60,567 bases of DNA from the NCBI RefSeq assembly GCF_003612125.1, contig NZ_RAWI01000009.1, forward strand, positions 1 through 60,567, given 5' to 3'. Each line of letters opens with the position of its first letter. Within the stretch, counting starts at the first letter, position 1. Made by a program: the position numbers and the translations under genes. Positions 16,882 through 26,146 of the stretch are shown here, piece by piece. This stretch comes from Corallococcus praedator. Lineage in GTDB: Bacteria > Myxococcota > Myxococcia > Myxococcales > Myxococcaceae. Below the pieces are notes generated by a model, which saw only the letters and a program-made list of their open reading frames with translations, did not search any database and was not told the DNA's origin.

Positions 16882-18234
16882 TCAATGGGTTTGGACGCGC
16901 AGCAGCGGGGCAGCAGCGCGTCCGTGGGCTGGGAGCAGCGCTTCCACCGTCTCCGCGCCTCGCCCTGAGTCATCGGCATCAACAAAGACCTGTTGCAGGG
17001 CCTGGACGCGGGCGCGGTAGATGGGATTGCCTAGCACTTCGTCAATCTGGGCGCCCACCTGCTCCGTCGTGGCCTGGCGGATGTCGCCACGCAATCCAAT
17101 CCCATGGTGGACGATGCGCGCGGCGTTGCCCGGCTGATCGAACACGAGCGGATAGGCAATCATGGGAACCCCCATGCTGATGCATTCCTTCACGCTGTTG
17201 AGCCCGCCATGGGTAATCATCAGCGACGCGCGCTTCAGCGCGGTGAGCTGCGGCACCCAATCCACCACCGTGACATTTTCAGGAAGCGGGCCGAAGGCTT
17301 CGGTTCCTATCTCCTTCCCCACGGCCATGAGCAGTCGCAAATGGGGTCTGCGGGCGAAGGCGTCAATGACGGATTTGAAGAAGGCCTGGTGCCCACGCAC
17401 CCGGTTGCCATGGCTGCCCAGCGAACACAGGACGAGCGGGGCCTCACCCGAGGCGAGCTCCGGAGGGAGCGCAGGTTCATCGCGGTCCCGATCGACACAG
17501 GGCCCCAGGTAGTGGAGGCCCCCGGAAGCGCGGCGGAAGTCGAACTCGGGAACGCACGTCACCAGGGTGGGAATCCGCAGGTGGGGGCCGGCCTGCAGGT
17601 GGGTGTGGAAGTCACCCGGCGGCGCCTCCGGATGGCGGTCGTAGAAAGCCCGGACGTGCGCACGCATCTTCCCCAGGACGCCCATGAACGTGCGCAGGTA
17701 CAGCCACTTCCAGGCGAAGGCAATCTGGAGCCCGGAAGCGATGCTGCCTGTCGGGATGTGATGCGAGGTCAGCGGAGGCACCGCGGCGTCGCGGTTCAGG
17801 GCGAAGTTGGTGCAGATCTGGAAGGCAGGGATGCCCAGCTTGGATGCGGCGAGGATCGGCAGGGGATAGCTTGCGTCCACGAGCAGCAGGTCCGCGCCGC
17901 TGTCGCGCAGGCGTGACTCGAAAGAGGCGCCGAAGAGGACCTCTGTGATCCGCAGCTCGTGACGGCGGAGGAACTCGTCGATGGTCTGCTTGCGAGCGGG
18001 CGGGGGGAGCTTCGGATCTTCAATCCGCGAAAACACCTCCGCCTGGTAACCCCTGGGAAACACGTCCTCGAGCATCGGCGTGAAGGGCCAGGGCCGCGAG
18101 TGCAGGAACGGCTCTGCGTCCGGCGGAGCCATGTATCCGATCTCATGCCCCCGGGCTTCAAGCTGCTTCGCGAGGCCAAAGGTTGCATGGATGTGGCCGG
18201 CTTCCGGGAGCGGCAGAAACAGGATTCTCGCCAT
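16882..18234 (-). CDS. GT1-family (MGT-type) glycosyltransferase
   Basis: The protein has 450 residues, the usual length of macrolide/UDP-glycosyltransferases of GT-B fold. The N-terminal acceptor domain begins MARILFLPLPEAGHIHATFGLAKQL; the C-terminal donor domain carries VVDWVPQLTALKRASLMITHGGLNSVKE and PLVFDQPGNAARI, the nucleotide-sugar signature. It should transfer a sugar from an NDP-sugar to a small, probably hydrophobic, acceptor in the cytosol. The start chosen is ATG 18234; the frame runs to 18306 but those residues overlap the divergent gene's leader. It is divergent from a GT2 gene with 62 bp between starts. It could decorate a peptide from one of the two NRPSs, but no sequence evidence links them. 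Confidence 0.88.
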   Translation of the reverse strand: MARILFLPLPEAGHIHATFGLAKQLEARGHEIGYMAPPDAEPFLHSRPWPFTPMLEDVFPRGYQAEVFSRIEDPKLPPPARKQTIDEFLRRHELRITEVLFGASFESRLRDSGADLLLVDASYPLPILAASKLGIPAFQICTNFALNRDAAVPPLTSHHIPTGSIASGLQIAFAWKWLYLRTFMGVLGKMRAHVRAFYDRHPEAPPGDFHTHLQAGPHLRIPTLVTCVPEFDFRRASGGLHYLGPCVDRDRDEPALPPELASGEAPLVLCSLGSHGNRVRGHQAFFKSVIDAFARRPHLRLLMAVGKEIGTEAFGPLPENVTVVDWVPQLTALKRASLMITHGGLNSVKECISMGVPMIAYPLVFDQPGNAARIVHHGIGLRGDIRQATTEQVGAQIDEVLGNPIYRARVQALQQVFVDADDSGRGAETVEALLPAHGRAAAPLLRVQTH

Positions 18235-18296
18235 GGTCCCGCAGACTAACAGAGTGTTATGCAGGGGAGGGTCGGAAGAAGAGGAGCCTTCGTACG

Positions 18297-19316
18297 ATGA
18301 AGCCATCTGTCTCTGTCATCATCCCTGCGTACAACGTGGAGGCGTATCTCGGCGCCGCCATCGACTCCGTGTTGGCGCAGACCCGGCGGGACATCGAGCT
18401 CATCATCGTCGATGACGGGTCGACGGACCGGACCGTGGAGGTCGCCGAGCGTTATCAGGACCCACGGATCCGCGTCTTCAAGAACGAGCGGAACGCCGGC
18501 GCTTCCCAGAGCAGGAACGTGGCGATCGGGCACGCGCGAGGCGAATGGGTCGCCATCCTCGACTCCGACGACTGGTGGGCGGAGACCCGGCTGGAGCGCC
18601 TGCTCACGCTCGCGGAGGCTCATGGGGCGGACATCGTCGGTGACGACATCCAGCTCGTCAAAATGGGGGAGCTGGATGCCCAGGCGACCTTCTTCCAGGT
18701 GCACGCACACCGCCTGGGAGTGATTGACAAGCCATTCGAGCTATCAGCGCTGAGGATGGTGGTGGATGATTACGGCGTCCTCAAGCCGATCTTCCGCAAG
18801 TCATTCCTGGAGGAGAAAGGCCTTCGCTACAATCCAGCCTTCAAGACGGGGGAGGATTTCGATTTCCTGCTCAGGGCCCTGCTTGCCTCCGCCAGGATGG
18901 TCGTCTCAAACGAAGCCCTGTATTACTACAGGGCCCGGGGTGGTTCCCTCGTCGCGGACCCGGTGAAGTGCCTGGCTGGAATCCTGGAGATGGCGGACGC
19001 GCTGCTCCGCACGGTGGACGGTCGGACGCATGCGGAGGTTGTCCGTGCGCTCGAAGGCTTCCGTGCCTGGAAGCATGACGAATGGGAGAATGCGAGGTTC
19101 CGGGTTCCCATCCGTCACGGCCACCTGCTCCAGTGCCTCGCGCTGGCGCGGGAGAATCCCGCGCAGCTGCCGCGGTATGCGCGTTTGACGGCGGAGCGGG
19201 TTGTCTTGCTGGTGCTCCTGCCCGTTCTGTCCTGCATCCGGTTCTTGCAGTCCGGTCGGCGTCAACGGAGGGCGCTCCCGGCCCCTGGAACCAGCGGGAG
19301 CGCTCCGGCGAGTTGA
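18297..19316 (+). CDS. GT2-family glycosyltransferase
   Basis: The protein has 339 residues. The GT-A fold N-terminus shows VSVIIPAYNVEAYLGAAIDSVL, IIVDDGSTD and the metal-binding ILDSDDWW; KTGEDFDFLLRALL is the typical ED catalytic region. The C-terminus has a hydrophobic stretch (VVLLVLLPVLSCIRFL) that may attach it to the membrane. Such enzymes add sugars during surface polysaccharide or glycolipid synthesis. The start is ATG 18297, ten bases after GAGGAG. It is divergent from the GT1 gene and convergent with a small lipoprotein gene. Confidence 0.88.
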   Translation: MKPSVSVIIPAYNVEAYLGAAIDSVLAQTRRDIELIIVDDGSTDRTVEVAERYQDPRIRVFKNERNAGASQSRNVAIGHARGEWVAILDSDDWWAETRLERLLTLAEAHGADIVGDDIQLVKMGELDAQATFFQVHAHRLGVIDKPFELSALRMVVDDYGVLKPIFRKSFLEEKGLRYNPAFKTGEDFDFLLRALLASARMVVSNEALYYYRARGGSLVADPVKCLAGILEMADALLRTVDGRTHAEVVRALEGFRAWKHDEWENARFRVPIRHGHLLQCLALARENPAQLPRYARLTAERVVLLVLLPVLSCIRFLQSGRRQRRALPAPGTSGSAPAS

Positions 19317-19353
19317 TTCCCCGGGCAAGACAGCCGCCTGTCCAAGCCGTGAA

Positions 19354-19641
19354 TCAGGGAACGACGGCGGCGCAGTCGGTTGCGCAGGAGAAGGTCGCGG
19401 ACGTGCAGGCCCGGTCCGTGAGGCAGGCATCGCAGACGTCTGCCTTCCGCTTGTAGTCCTCGTCGTCCGCCGCGTTGTCGCGGCAGCGGCTCTCACAGGC
19501 GGACGTGTCGTAGTTGCTGTCGTAACAGGAAGCGTACTTGTCGCAGATGGCGTTGCAGTCGAGCGCGGCGTCCACGCCGCAGCCGGCCATCCCCGTCAAA
19601 GCCATTGCCGCAACCAGCAGGTTCTTGAGGTGCTTGCGCAT
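19354..19641 (-). CDS. Small cysteine-rich lipoprotein
   Basis: The protein has 95 residues. The signal sequence has lipobox MAGC (Cys21). The mature part is only ~75 residues and contains ten further cysteines in a spaced pattern (CNAIC, ASC, CESRC, CDAC, CT, CATDC), which would form several disulfides outside the cytoplasm. I do not recognise a family; similar short Cys-rich lipoproteins are common in myxobacteria. AGGAG lies six bases before ATG 19641, and a good -35/-10 promoter lies about 130 bp upstream. Confidence 0.8.
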   Translation of the reverse strand: MRKHLKNLLVAAMALTGMAGCGVDAALDCNAICDKYASCYDSNYDTSACESRCRDNAADDEDYKRKADVCDACLTDRACTSATFSCATDCAAVVP

Positions 19642-19773
19642 TGTTGCTCCTGTGGAGAGGGACCCGGAAAGGCGGTCGCGTCTTCGCGACGCAAGACCGG
19701 CTTCCAGGCGAAAGGGAACTCGCGCTCGTGGTGCGAAGTGGCGTCTCTTGAACGCTTCCCTTTTGTGTGCCGG

Positions 19774-19801
19774 AAAATAGGAACGAACTGCCCACTGTCA
19801 A
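19774..19801 (-). promoter_or_regulatory. Sigma-70-like promoter of the Cys-rich lipoprotein
   Basis: On the minus strand TTGACA (19796-19801) is followed after 16 bases by TATTTT (19774-19779). Transcription would begin near 19766 and give a leader of about 125 bases. This is the clearest -35/-10 pair I found in the window. Confidence 0.55.
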
Positions 19802-19879
19802 GCGGTCCCCACCCCGAAATCACTGGGACGGTTCAAGGGTGGGGAGCGTGCGTGGGAGTTCCTGGTTACGCTCTCGTCC

Positions 19880-20185
19880 ATGATGGGTCCGCGACCAAGG
19901 ACTTGTGCGGCCTGCCGGCGTGTCCTGGCGGCCCACGAGGTGTACTACCGCTTCAGCCTCGTGCTCGAAGGGGAGCAGGACGTGCTCGACCCTCCGGATG
20001 AAGTGGACGGCGGCCGTGGGGATGCGCTCGCCGAACTCGTCCAGCGGCTGGAGGCGGGGCCCGAGGACCCCAGCGAGCTGGAGGCCCAGGTGCACTGGGA
20101 GCGCTCCGGGGTGGCCTGCGCCGAGTGCCGCACCGTGGCGGTGCGGATGCTGACCCCCGACTCCGAGGACGCTGGGCCGCATTGA
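19880..20185 (+). CDS. Small putative zinc-ribbon protein
   Basis: The protein has 101 residues with CAAC near the N-terminus (9-12) and CAEC near residue 83, the two knuckles of a zinc ribbon, separated by an acidic middle. There is no signal or membrane helix, so it should be cytosolic. Function is unknown. ATG 19880 and ATG 19883 are both possible starts and neither has a strong ribosome-binding site. It converges with the alpha-helical exported protein gene across a GC-rich hairpin. Confidence 0.65.
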   Translation: MMGPRPRTCAACRRVLAAHEVYYRFSLVLEGEQDVLDPPDEVDGGRGDALAELVQRLEAGPEDPSELEAQVHWERSGVACAECRTVAVRMLTPDSEDAGPH

Positions 20186-20230
20186 GGGCCCGCCCGGCCG
20201 GCTTCCTGGGACTCCCGCCGGGCCGCGCCC
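20186..20230. terminator. GC-rich hairpin between convergent genes
   Basis: GGGCCCGCCCGGC (20186-20198) pairs with GCCGGGCCGCGCCC (20217-20230) with one bulge. It begins directly after the stop of the zinc-ribbon gene and ends just before the stop of the minus-strand gene. There is no T-tract, but position and strength suggest a shared terminator. Confidence 0.5.
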
Positions 20231-20235
20231 CCGTG

Positions 20236-21648
20236 TTACGGCTTCATCACCCCGGCGTCCTTCAACAACGCCACCATGTCACGGGCCTTGTCGTTGCCCT
20301 TCGCCTCCAGCTCCCGCAGCTGCTGTCCCAGCTTCGGCGTGTAGGCGTCCAGGAGCGCGCGTCGCAGCGCCTCCTGGTCGAAGCCCCAGTTCTCCAGCGC
20401 CTTGGGCAGGAACTTCGACGCCCTCGGGTCCTTCAGGCGCACCAGCGCCGCGGTGGCGGCCGCCGCGGAATCAGGGCAACGCTGCGCAATCCCATAGGCG
20501 GTCTCCGCCGCCTGCTTCGTTCCCTGATAGCCCAGCAATGACATCTCGTTCTCGCCAATCTTGCTGCGGCAGAACAGCACCCGGTCGAGGGCGGCCCGGG
20601 CGTCCGGATTGCCCTGCCGCAGCGCGGCCTCCAGTTCATCCCGGTTCAAGATGCCCCGGTCCTCCTTCCAGGTCACCTTCACCGGCACGGTGTGGCCGGC
20701 GTTCACCAGCTTCGCCGCCGTGTGGTTGCGCCTGAGCTCCGGATAGTGTTTCAGGTCGCGCCCCGCCCGTTCGCCCGCGGCCCTTCTCAGGGCCCAGTCC
20801 TTCTGCAGACTCGTGGCCAGGGGAAGCACCAGGGAATCAAGGTACGTTCCTCGCGCGACCAGCGCATCGTAGGCCGCCAGGGCGCACGCCGGACTCAGCG
20901 AGACCTCCTCGCCGTTCGCGCGCTTCGCCTCCAACTCGAACCTTTCGTTGGAGGAGGACCAGCCGCCAGCCGTGGCCATTCCTTTTTCCAGCTCGTCCAC
21001 CAGCGTCGGCGCCAGCTCGGCGGGCTCCACGCACCGCAGGGGTTCCCGGACGTCCTCGGCAAGTTCCGCCAGGTGCTTCTCCTCGATGCGCATCGCATCG
21101 AGCGAGGGATCGCCGCGCTTCTCCGCCGAGCGGGTGAAGCAGGTCGCGATCGCACTCGCCCACAGGCGCAGCTCCGGGTCCGATTCCTTTCGCATCGCCG
21201 CAAGGGCTTGCGCCTGGGCTTCCGGCAGCCTCGCCGTGGAGAGCAGCGCCAGGGCCCGGTCGAACGGATCCTCCGATGTCTGGGCTTTCCTGCGCAGCGC
21301 TTCGTCCTTCATCAACAGACGTCCCGCGAGCTCCGCCGCCTTGCCAGGAAGCCTGGGCCCGTTCGAGCGCATCGGTGACATGGAGCGGAACTGGGGGGCA
21401 CCCATACAGAAGGGAACCGGGCCCGCGGCGGCCACCACCTGGTCCCTGCCTCCGACCCGGGCCATCTTCGTCAGGACGCCGTAGGCGGTGGTGCCTCCCT
21501 GCAGCAGGCTGGCCTCCGCTTCCGCCAGCACCGCCGGGGGCGAGCCGTCCAAGGCGAAGGCGGCCTTCCACATCGCGGCTTCATCTTGAGCGGGCGTCGG
21601 TGCTCCCGCGAGCGCGAGCGCCGTGAACAGGGCGGGCAGATGCAGCAT
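20236..21648 (-). CDS. Exported alpha-helical (HEAT-like) hypothetical protein
   Basis: The protein has 470 residues with a short signal peptide (MLHLPALFTALALAGAPTPAQ). The mature part is rich in Ala, Leu, Glu and Arg, with repeated helical pairs such as PFDRALALLSTARLPEAQAQALAAMR and AATAALVRLKDPRASKFLPKAL, typical of HEAT/PBS-like repeats used for protein binding. There are few cysteines and no catalytic motif. I do not recognise a family. It lies downstream of the oxidoreductase gene on the same strand with 159 bp between. Confidence 0.7.
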   Translation of the reverse strand: MLHLPALFTALALAGAPTPAQDEAAMWKAAFALDGSPPAVLAEAEASLLQGGTTAYGVLTKMARVGGRDQVVAAAGPVPFCMGAPQFRSMSPMRSNGPRLPGKAAELAGRLLMKDEALRRKAQTSEDPFDRALALLSTARLPEAQAQALAAMRKESDPELRLWASAIATCFTRSAEKRGDPSLDAMRIEEKHLAELAEDVREPLRCVEPAELAPTLVDELEKGMATAGGWSSSNERFELEAKRANGEEVSLSPACALAAYDALVARGTYLDSLVLPLATSLQKDWALRRAAGERAGRDLKHYPELRRNHTAAKLVNAGHTVPVKVTWKEDRGILNRDELEAALRQGNPDARAALDRVLFCRSKIGENEMSLLGYQGTKQAAETAYGIAQRCPDSAAAATAALVRLKDPRASKFLPKALENWGFDQEALRRALLDAYTPKLGQQLRELEAKGNDKARDMVALLKDAGVMKP

Positions 21649-21699
21649 GGTTCACCTCGGGTTTGAGAACAGGTGAACCAGTTTCGCCTGGATTGCGGT

Positions 21700-21722
21700 G
21701 ACACGCTTGATTCTGGCGTGTC
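21700..21722. terminator. Possible terminator downstream of the oxidoreductase gene
   Basis: GACACGC (21700-21706) and GCGTGTC (21716-21722) form a 7-bp perfect stem with a 9-base loop, between the oxidoreductase stop and the start of the next minus-strand gene. No T-tract. Confidence 0.3.
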
Positions 21723-21807
21723 GGGGGCTCGCGGACTTCGCGAGGGAAGGGCATCCGCCCCCGGCGCTGGCCTCGCGCGCCGTGCACCGGGGGCGTGGGG
21801 CGCCGCG

Positions 21808-22782
21808 TCAGTGGATCCGCAGCGCGTACTTGCCCAGGTGGTGTTTGAGCACCTCCTGCTGGGCCTTGGCGGCCTCCTCCATCGCGTAGATGCGTCCGAT
21901 CTCCAGATGGAAGGGGCCCGCTTCGATGAGCTGGTTCATCTTCTTCAGCAGCTCCGGGCTGGGGATGCCGTCGTAGGCGGTGGCCTGGACGCCCTCGGGT
22001 GCCTTCGGCGCGGGCTCCACGCCGTTCGGCCAGGCGATGCGCCCGCCCTTGCGGACGTGCTGGAGGGCCGCTTCGGCGATGTCTCCCGGTGCCAGGACCA
22101 GCGCCGCGTCGAGCCCGTCCGGGGCGAACTCGCGGCAGGCCGCGGCCACGTCACCCTTTCGGCCGTCCACGACCGCTTCCGCGCCGAGCCGCCGGGCCAG
22201 CTCCACCCCGTCTTCTCCCGACGCGACCGCCAGCACCTTCACGCCCTGCCTCCGGGCGAACTGCAGCGCGAGGTGCCCGATGCCGCCGCTGGCTCCGAAG
22301 ATGAGCAGGCGTTGGCCGGGCTGGATTTGGAGAAGCTCCTCCAGGCCCCGGAGCGCGGTGATGCCATCCGCCCCGAGCGCCGCCGCCTGTTCCACCTTCA
22401 GTCCCTTGGGGATCCGCGCGGCCTGGCTGGCCTTCACGGCGGTGAACTGCGCGTAGAAGCCGCCCTTGGGGCTTCCGAGCGCGAAGCCGAAGACGCGGTC
22501 TCCGACCTTGAGGTCCTTCACGGCCTTGCCTGCCGCGACCACCTCTCCGGCGCCGTCGGTGCCGGGCACGTAGGGGAATTTCGGCTCGCCTCCAATCAAC
22601 TCCACCATCTGACCTTCGCGCTCCATGAAGTCCCACGCGCCAATCCCAGCGACCTCGACGCGGATGAGGACTTCATCGTCGCCGCAGGTGGGAACGGGCA
22701 CGGTCTTGATGCCGAGGACCTCGGGGCCGCCAAAGCGGTCGAGCGCCGCGGCCTTCATCGTGTCGGGAATGGACGTGGCCAT
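21808..22782 (-). CDS. NADP-dependent zinc-independent alcohol dehydrogenase / quinone oxidoreductase family
   Basis: The protein has 324 residues, normal for the medium-chain dehydrogenase QOR branch. The N-terminal GroES-like part includes FPYVPGTDGAGEVVAAG; the Rossmann part has LLIFGASGGIGHLALQFARRQG. The zinc ligands of classical alcohol dehydrogenases are missing, as expected for the branch. It should reduce quinones or enones with NADPH in the cytosol; the real substrate cannot be told. AAGGAG lies seven bases before ATG 22782. A perfect 10-bp inverted repeat sits just upstream of that ribosome-binding site. Confidence 0.87.
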   Translation of the reverse strand: MATSIPDTMKAAALDRFGGPEVLGIKTVPVPTCGDDEVLIRVEVAGIGAWDFMEREGQMVELIGGEPKFPYVPGTDGAGEVVAAGKAVKDLKVGDRVFGFALGSPKGGFYAQFTAVKASQAARIPKGLKVEQAAALGADGITALRGLEELLQIQPGQRLLIFGASGGIGHLALQFARRQGVKVLAVASGEDGVELARRLGAEAVVDGRKGDVAAACREFAPDGLDAALVLAPGDIAEAALQHVRKGGRIAWPNGVEPAPKAPEGVQATAYDGIPSPELLKKMNQLIEAGPFHLEIGRIYAMEEAAKAQQEVLKHHLGKYALRIH

Positions 22783-22794
22783 GCTGTGACTCCT

Positions 22795-22822
22795 TCTCCG
22801 GGAAAAGTCCGGTTCCCGGAGA
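22795..22822. promoter_or_regulatory. Perfect inverted repeat upstream of the oxidoreductase (operator candidate)
   Basis: TCTCCGGGAA (22795-22804) and TTCCCGGAGA (22813-22822) are exact inverted copies with an 8-base spacer. The site ends 12 bases before the start codon and directly abuts the ribosome-binding site. It could bind a TetR/MarR-type repressor or fold in the leader. No regulator gene is adjacent. Confidence 0.45.
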
Positions 22823-22896
22823 CGGTGCACACTCCCTGCGTGAAGGTCAGGGACCGTCCTGCCAGGTCCCACGGCCGGTCGCTCAACGGCAGGCGT

Positions 22897-25844
22897 TCAG
22901 GCCAGCAGCTGCATCAGGTCCGCTCGCGTGAGCGCCGCGCCGCCACCCTCGGCGCCTCCGAGCGCGGCTTCGAAGAGGGCCCGCTTCTTGTCCTGGAGCA
23001 GGAGGATCTTCTCCTCCACCGTGCCCTGGGACACCATCCGGTACACCATCACCGGGCGCTGCTGCCCGATGCGGTGCGCCCGGTCCGCCGCCTGGGCTTC
23101 CACGGAAGGGTTCCACCAGGGATCCACCAGGAAGACGTGGTCCGCCGCCGTGAGGTTGAGCCCCGTCGCTCCCGCCTTCAGGGAGATGAGCATGACGGGC
23201 GCTCCCTTCTCTTCCTGGAAGGAGCTGGCCACCGCACCCCGGTTCGCCGTGCCGCCGTCCAGGCGGATGAACCCGATGTCGGCTTCCTTCAGCGCGGGCT
23301 CAATGAGGTCCAACATCGACGTCCACTGCGAGAACACCAGCGCCTTGTGCCCGTCCGCCACCGCCGTGCCGAGCGCCTCCACCAGCGCCTGCACCTTCGA
23401 GGACGTCCTCGCCTGCTGCCCCGGCACCAGCGCGGGATGGCAGGCGGCCTGGCGCAGCCGGAGCAGGGCCTCCAGCGCCTTCATCACGCTGCCGCCTTCC
23501 TCCAACTGGGACACCACCTCCTCGCGCGTCGCGGCGTGGACCGCGTCGTAGACGGCGCGCTCCTGCTCGGTGAGGGTGACGTGACGGACGGCTTCGGTGC
23601 GCGGCGGCAGCTCGGGCGCGACGTCGCGCTTGAGCCTGCGCAGCACGAAGGGCCGGATGCGCGCGCGGAGCTTTTCGGCGGCGCCTTTCTGGTTCTCCGA
23701 CACCGGCCGGGACCAGCGCTCCTCGAACGCCTTGCGTCCGCCCAGCAGCCCCCGGTTGGTGAAGTGCATCAGGCTCCACAGCTCCTCGAGCCGGTTCTCG
23801 ATGGGGGTGCCGCTGAGCGCCACGCGGAAGTTCGCGTCCAGTTCGTAGGCCGCGCGCGCGACCTGGCTGTCCGGGTTCTTGATGGCCTGGGCCTCGTCCA
23901 GCACCACCGTGTCCCACGTCTTCACGCCGAGCACCGCCGCGTCCAGGCGCAGGAGCGCGTACGTGGTGAGCGTCACGTCCGCCGTCTCGTCCAGGCTGCG
24001 GTTCACGCCGTGGTAGACGGACACCTTCAACCCCGGACGGAAGCGCTTCACCTCCGCCTCCCAGTTGGGGAGCACGCTCGTGGGCGCCACGATGAGGGTT
24101 CCCGGGCCCAGCGTGCAGATGGTCTGGAGCGTCTTGCCCAGGCCCATGTCGTCCGCGAGCACGCCGCCGAGTCCCGCCTGTCGCAGGAAGGTGAGCCAGC
24201 TCACGCCCTGCAACTGGTAGGGGCGCAGCGTCGCGGTGAGGTCCTTCGGGAGGCGGGGCTCGGGGAGCTTCTCGAAGCCCTGCACCAGCGGCGCCAGTCG
24301 CTCCAGTCCCGGCGGGGCAGGGTGCTCCAGCGCGTCGCACAGCCCGGTGAGCTGGGGGATGGCGTGGTTGGCGATGCGCCCGTCCGTCTCGCGCGCGGCC
24401 AGCAGGTCCGTGACGCGCTGACCGTGGGCCTTCAGCCAGCCGGTGGGCAGCGGCGCCCATCCGCCGCCCTCCAGCGGCACCAGTCCCAGGCCCTCTTCCC
24501 AGGCGCGCATCACCGACGCGGCATCCACCGAGCGCGTCATGCCGGGCCCCAGGCCCTCCACCTGGAAGTCGAGCGCGAAGCCCACGCGCGGCACCCCGTC
24601 CGCGGTGGTGGTCGTGTCCAGCGTGAGGGTGGGGCGCAGCTTCACGTCGGGGCTGACCACGCCCGCTGCGTCCCCCGTGAGACCGCCTCGCCAGCGCCGC
24701 AGCTTGTCCGCGAGCTGTACGGCTTCCTTGCCGTGCACCGTCACGCGCCGGCCCGGCGCCATGTTCAGCTCGTCCCGGAGCTGGTGGATGAGCTTTGTCT
24801 CGGTGGGCTCGTCGCGGACGGGCGCGGCGCCCTGCAGGTACACCATGCGTCCGTTGTCGATGCGCGCCGTGGGCGGTGAGCCGTACACCAGCGTGGGCAG
24901 CACGGAGAGCCCCGCGTCGAGCTTGTCGAGCTCCAGCGAGATGCGCGGCTTGAGCGTCCGGTCGATGGGCGGCAGCCGGCGGCTCTTCACGTCCACCGGC
25001 ATGCGCCGCGCGAAGTCCGGCAGCACCTTGCCCGTCAGGTCCGCCAGCTGCTCCGCGGAGAAGACGCGCTCCTGGGGGAGGTTCTCCAGCCTGGCGCCGG
25101 TGAGGGTCTGTTCACCCAGCCGGCAGAGCATTCCGGCGCTCAGCGCGACGCCGGGGCTGACCAGCTCGGTGATGCGCGGATCCCTCTCCACCTTGAGCAC
25201 CGTCTGCTCGCCGCGGTCCTCGACGGTGACTCGGGGGAGGAGCGGCTCGTTGGAGACGGACACCAGCGCGCCGTCGAAGAGGACGGTGCGCGCCTTCTCC
25301 AGCACGTGCAGCAGGGCGTCGAGCCGGCTTGCCGGAAGCGCGCCCTTCGTGGGCTGCGCGAGCAGCTTGTCCGCGAGCAGATCGCAGGGCTCCACCTGGA
25401 TGCGCGCGGCTTCGACGGGGTTGTTCAGCAGGGACGTGAGGCTGCGGGCCAACAGGCGCGCGGTGTTGTCCGGACGGACCACCAGCCGCTCCAACTGGAG
25501 TCCTCCGTCCACGCGCTTGAAGCGGTACACCATGCGCTCGGGCTTCGGCGCGGTGCCGGGACGCGGCGGCCTTCGGCCTGATGGAGGAAGAACGCGGCCG
25601 CGACCACGTGCTCGCAGGGGTCGTGCTTGCCGCGACAGTCGCACTCCCAGATTTCATCCTCCGGGTAGAGCACGGACTTCACGGGCGCCGGACGTCCCGG
25701 GACGCGCACGCGCACCACGGTCTCTTCTTCGCCGACGGAGAGCACCGACACCGCGCCCGCGCGAGCGAGCGCCATGCCGGCGGACCAGGTGTCCGGGCGG
25801 GATTCTTCCCGGAGGGAATCGAGCAGTTCCGCGAGCGCCGACAT
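22897..25844 (-). CDS. SWIM-domain SNF2-family helicase with apparent frameshift
   Basis: Two overlapping frames together make one expected protein. ATG 25844 opens [14 protein letters not shown]... with a SWIM zinc finger (CDC...CEH near residues 73-84); this frame degenerates after about 25570 and stops at 25425. A second frame continues to 22897 with sensible sequence from about 25575 onwards, through a beta-rich middle part to a complete SNF2 motor: [37 protein letters not shown] and DRAHRIGQQ. Homologues are normally one chain, so a one-base indel lies near 25553-25580 in a GC-rich run. Either the gene is damaged or the assembly has an error there; the helicase could also start internally at ATG 25533. 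Such proteins remodel protein-DNA complexes using ATP. It is divergent from the cytochrome gene. Confidence 0.8.
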
Positions 25845-26146
25845 ACGAGGACCCGTGCCTAGCCCCCCGTGAACCGGCGCGCAACAGCACAACCCGGGTG
25901 GGGTGGGGCCGCACCTGGAGTCTCCGTGTGGGCCTCCTGTTGTACGGGCCCGGTGCCGTTGAACGTGCAAACCCGTGGGTGATGCCTTTGTCCTGGCTGG
26001 AGGGGGAGGCTGTGGCGTGGGCTGATACAACCCCGGCGCCCTTTGTAACCTCGCGCGCTACAGCGACCGGGAGCGCCATGCCCGCCTCCGAGTGGGGTGC
26101 GAGGGCAGTGGGGCTGGCGTGAGAGGTGCAATACTTCCCGACGCCG
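25845..26146. other. Divergent intergenic region
   Basis: These 302 bp lie between the SWIM-SNF2 start and the di-haem oxidoreductase start and must hold both promoters. No clear -35/-10 pair or repeat is visible. Confidence 0.35.
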
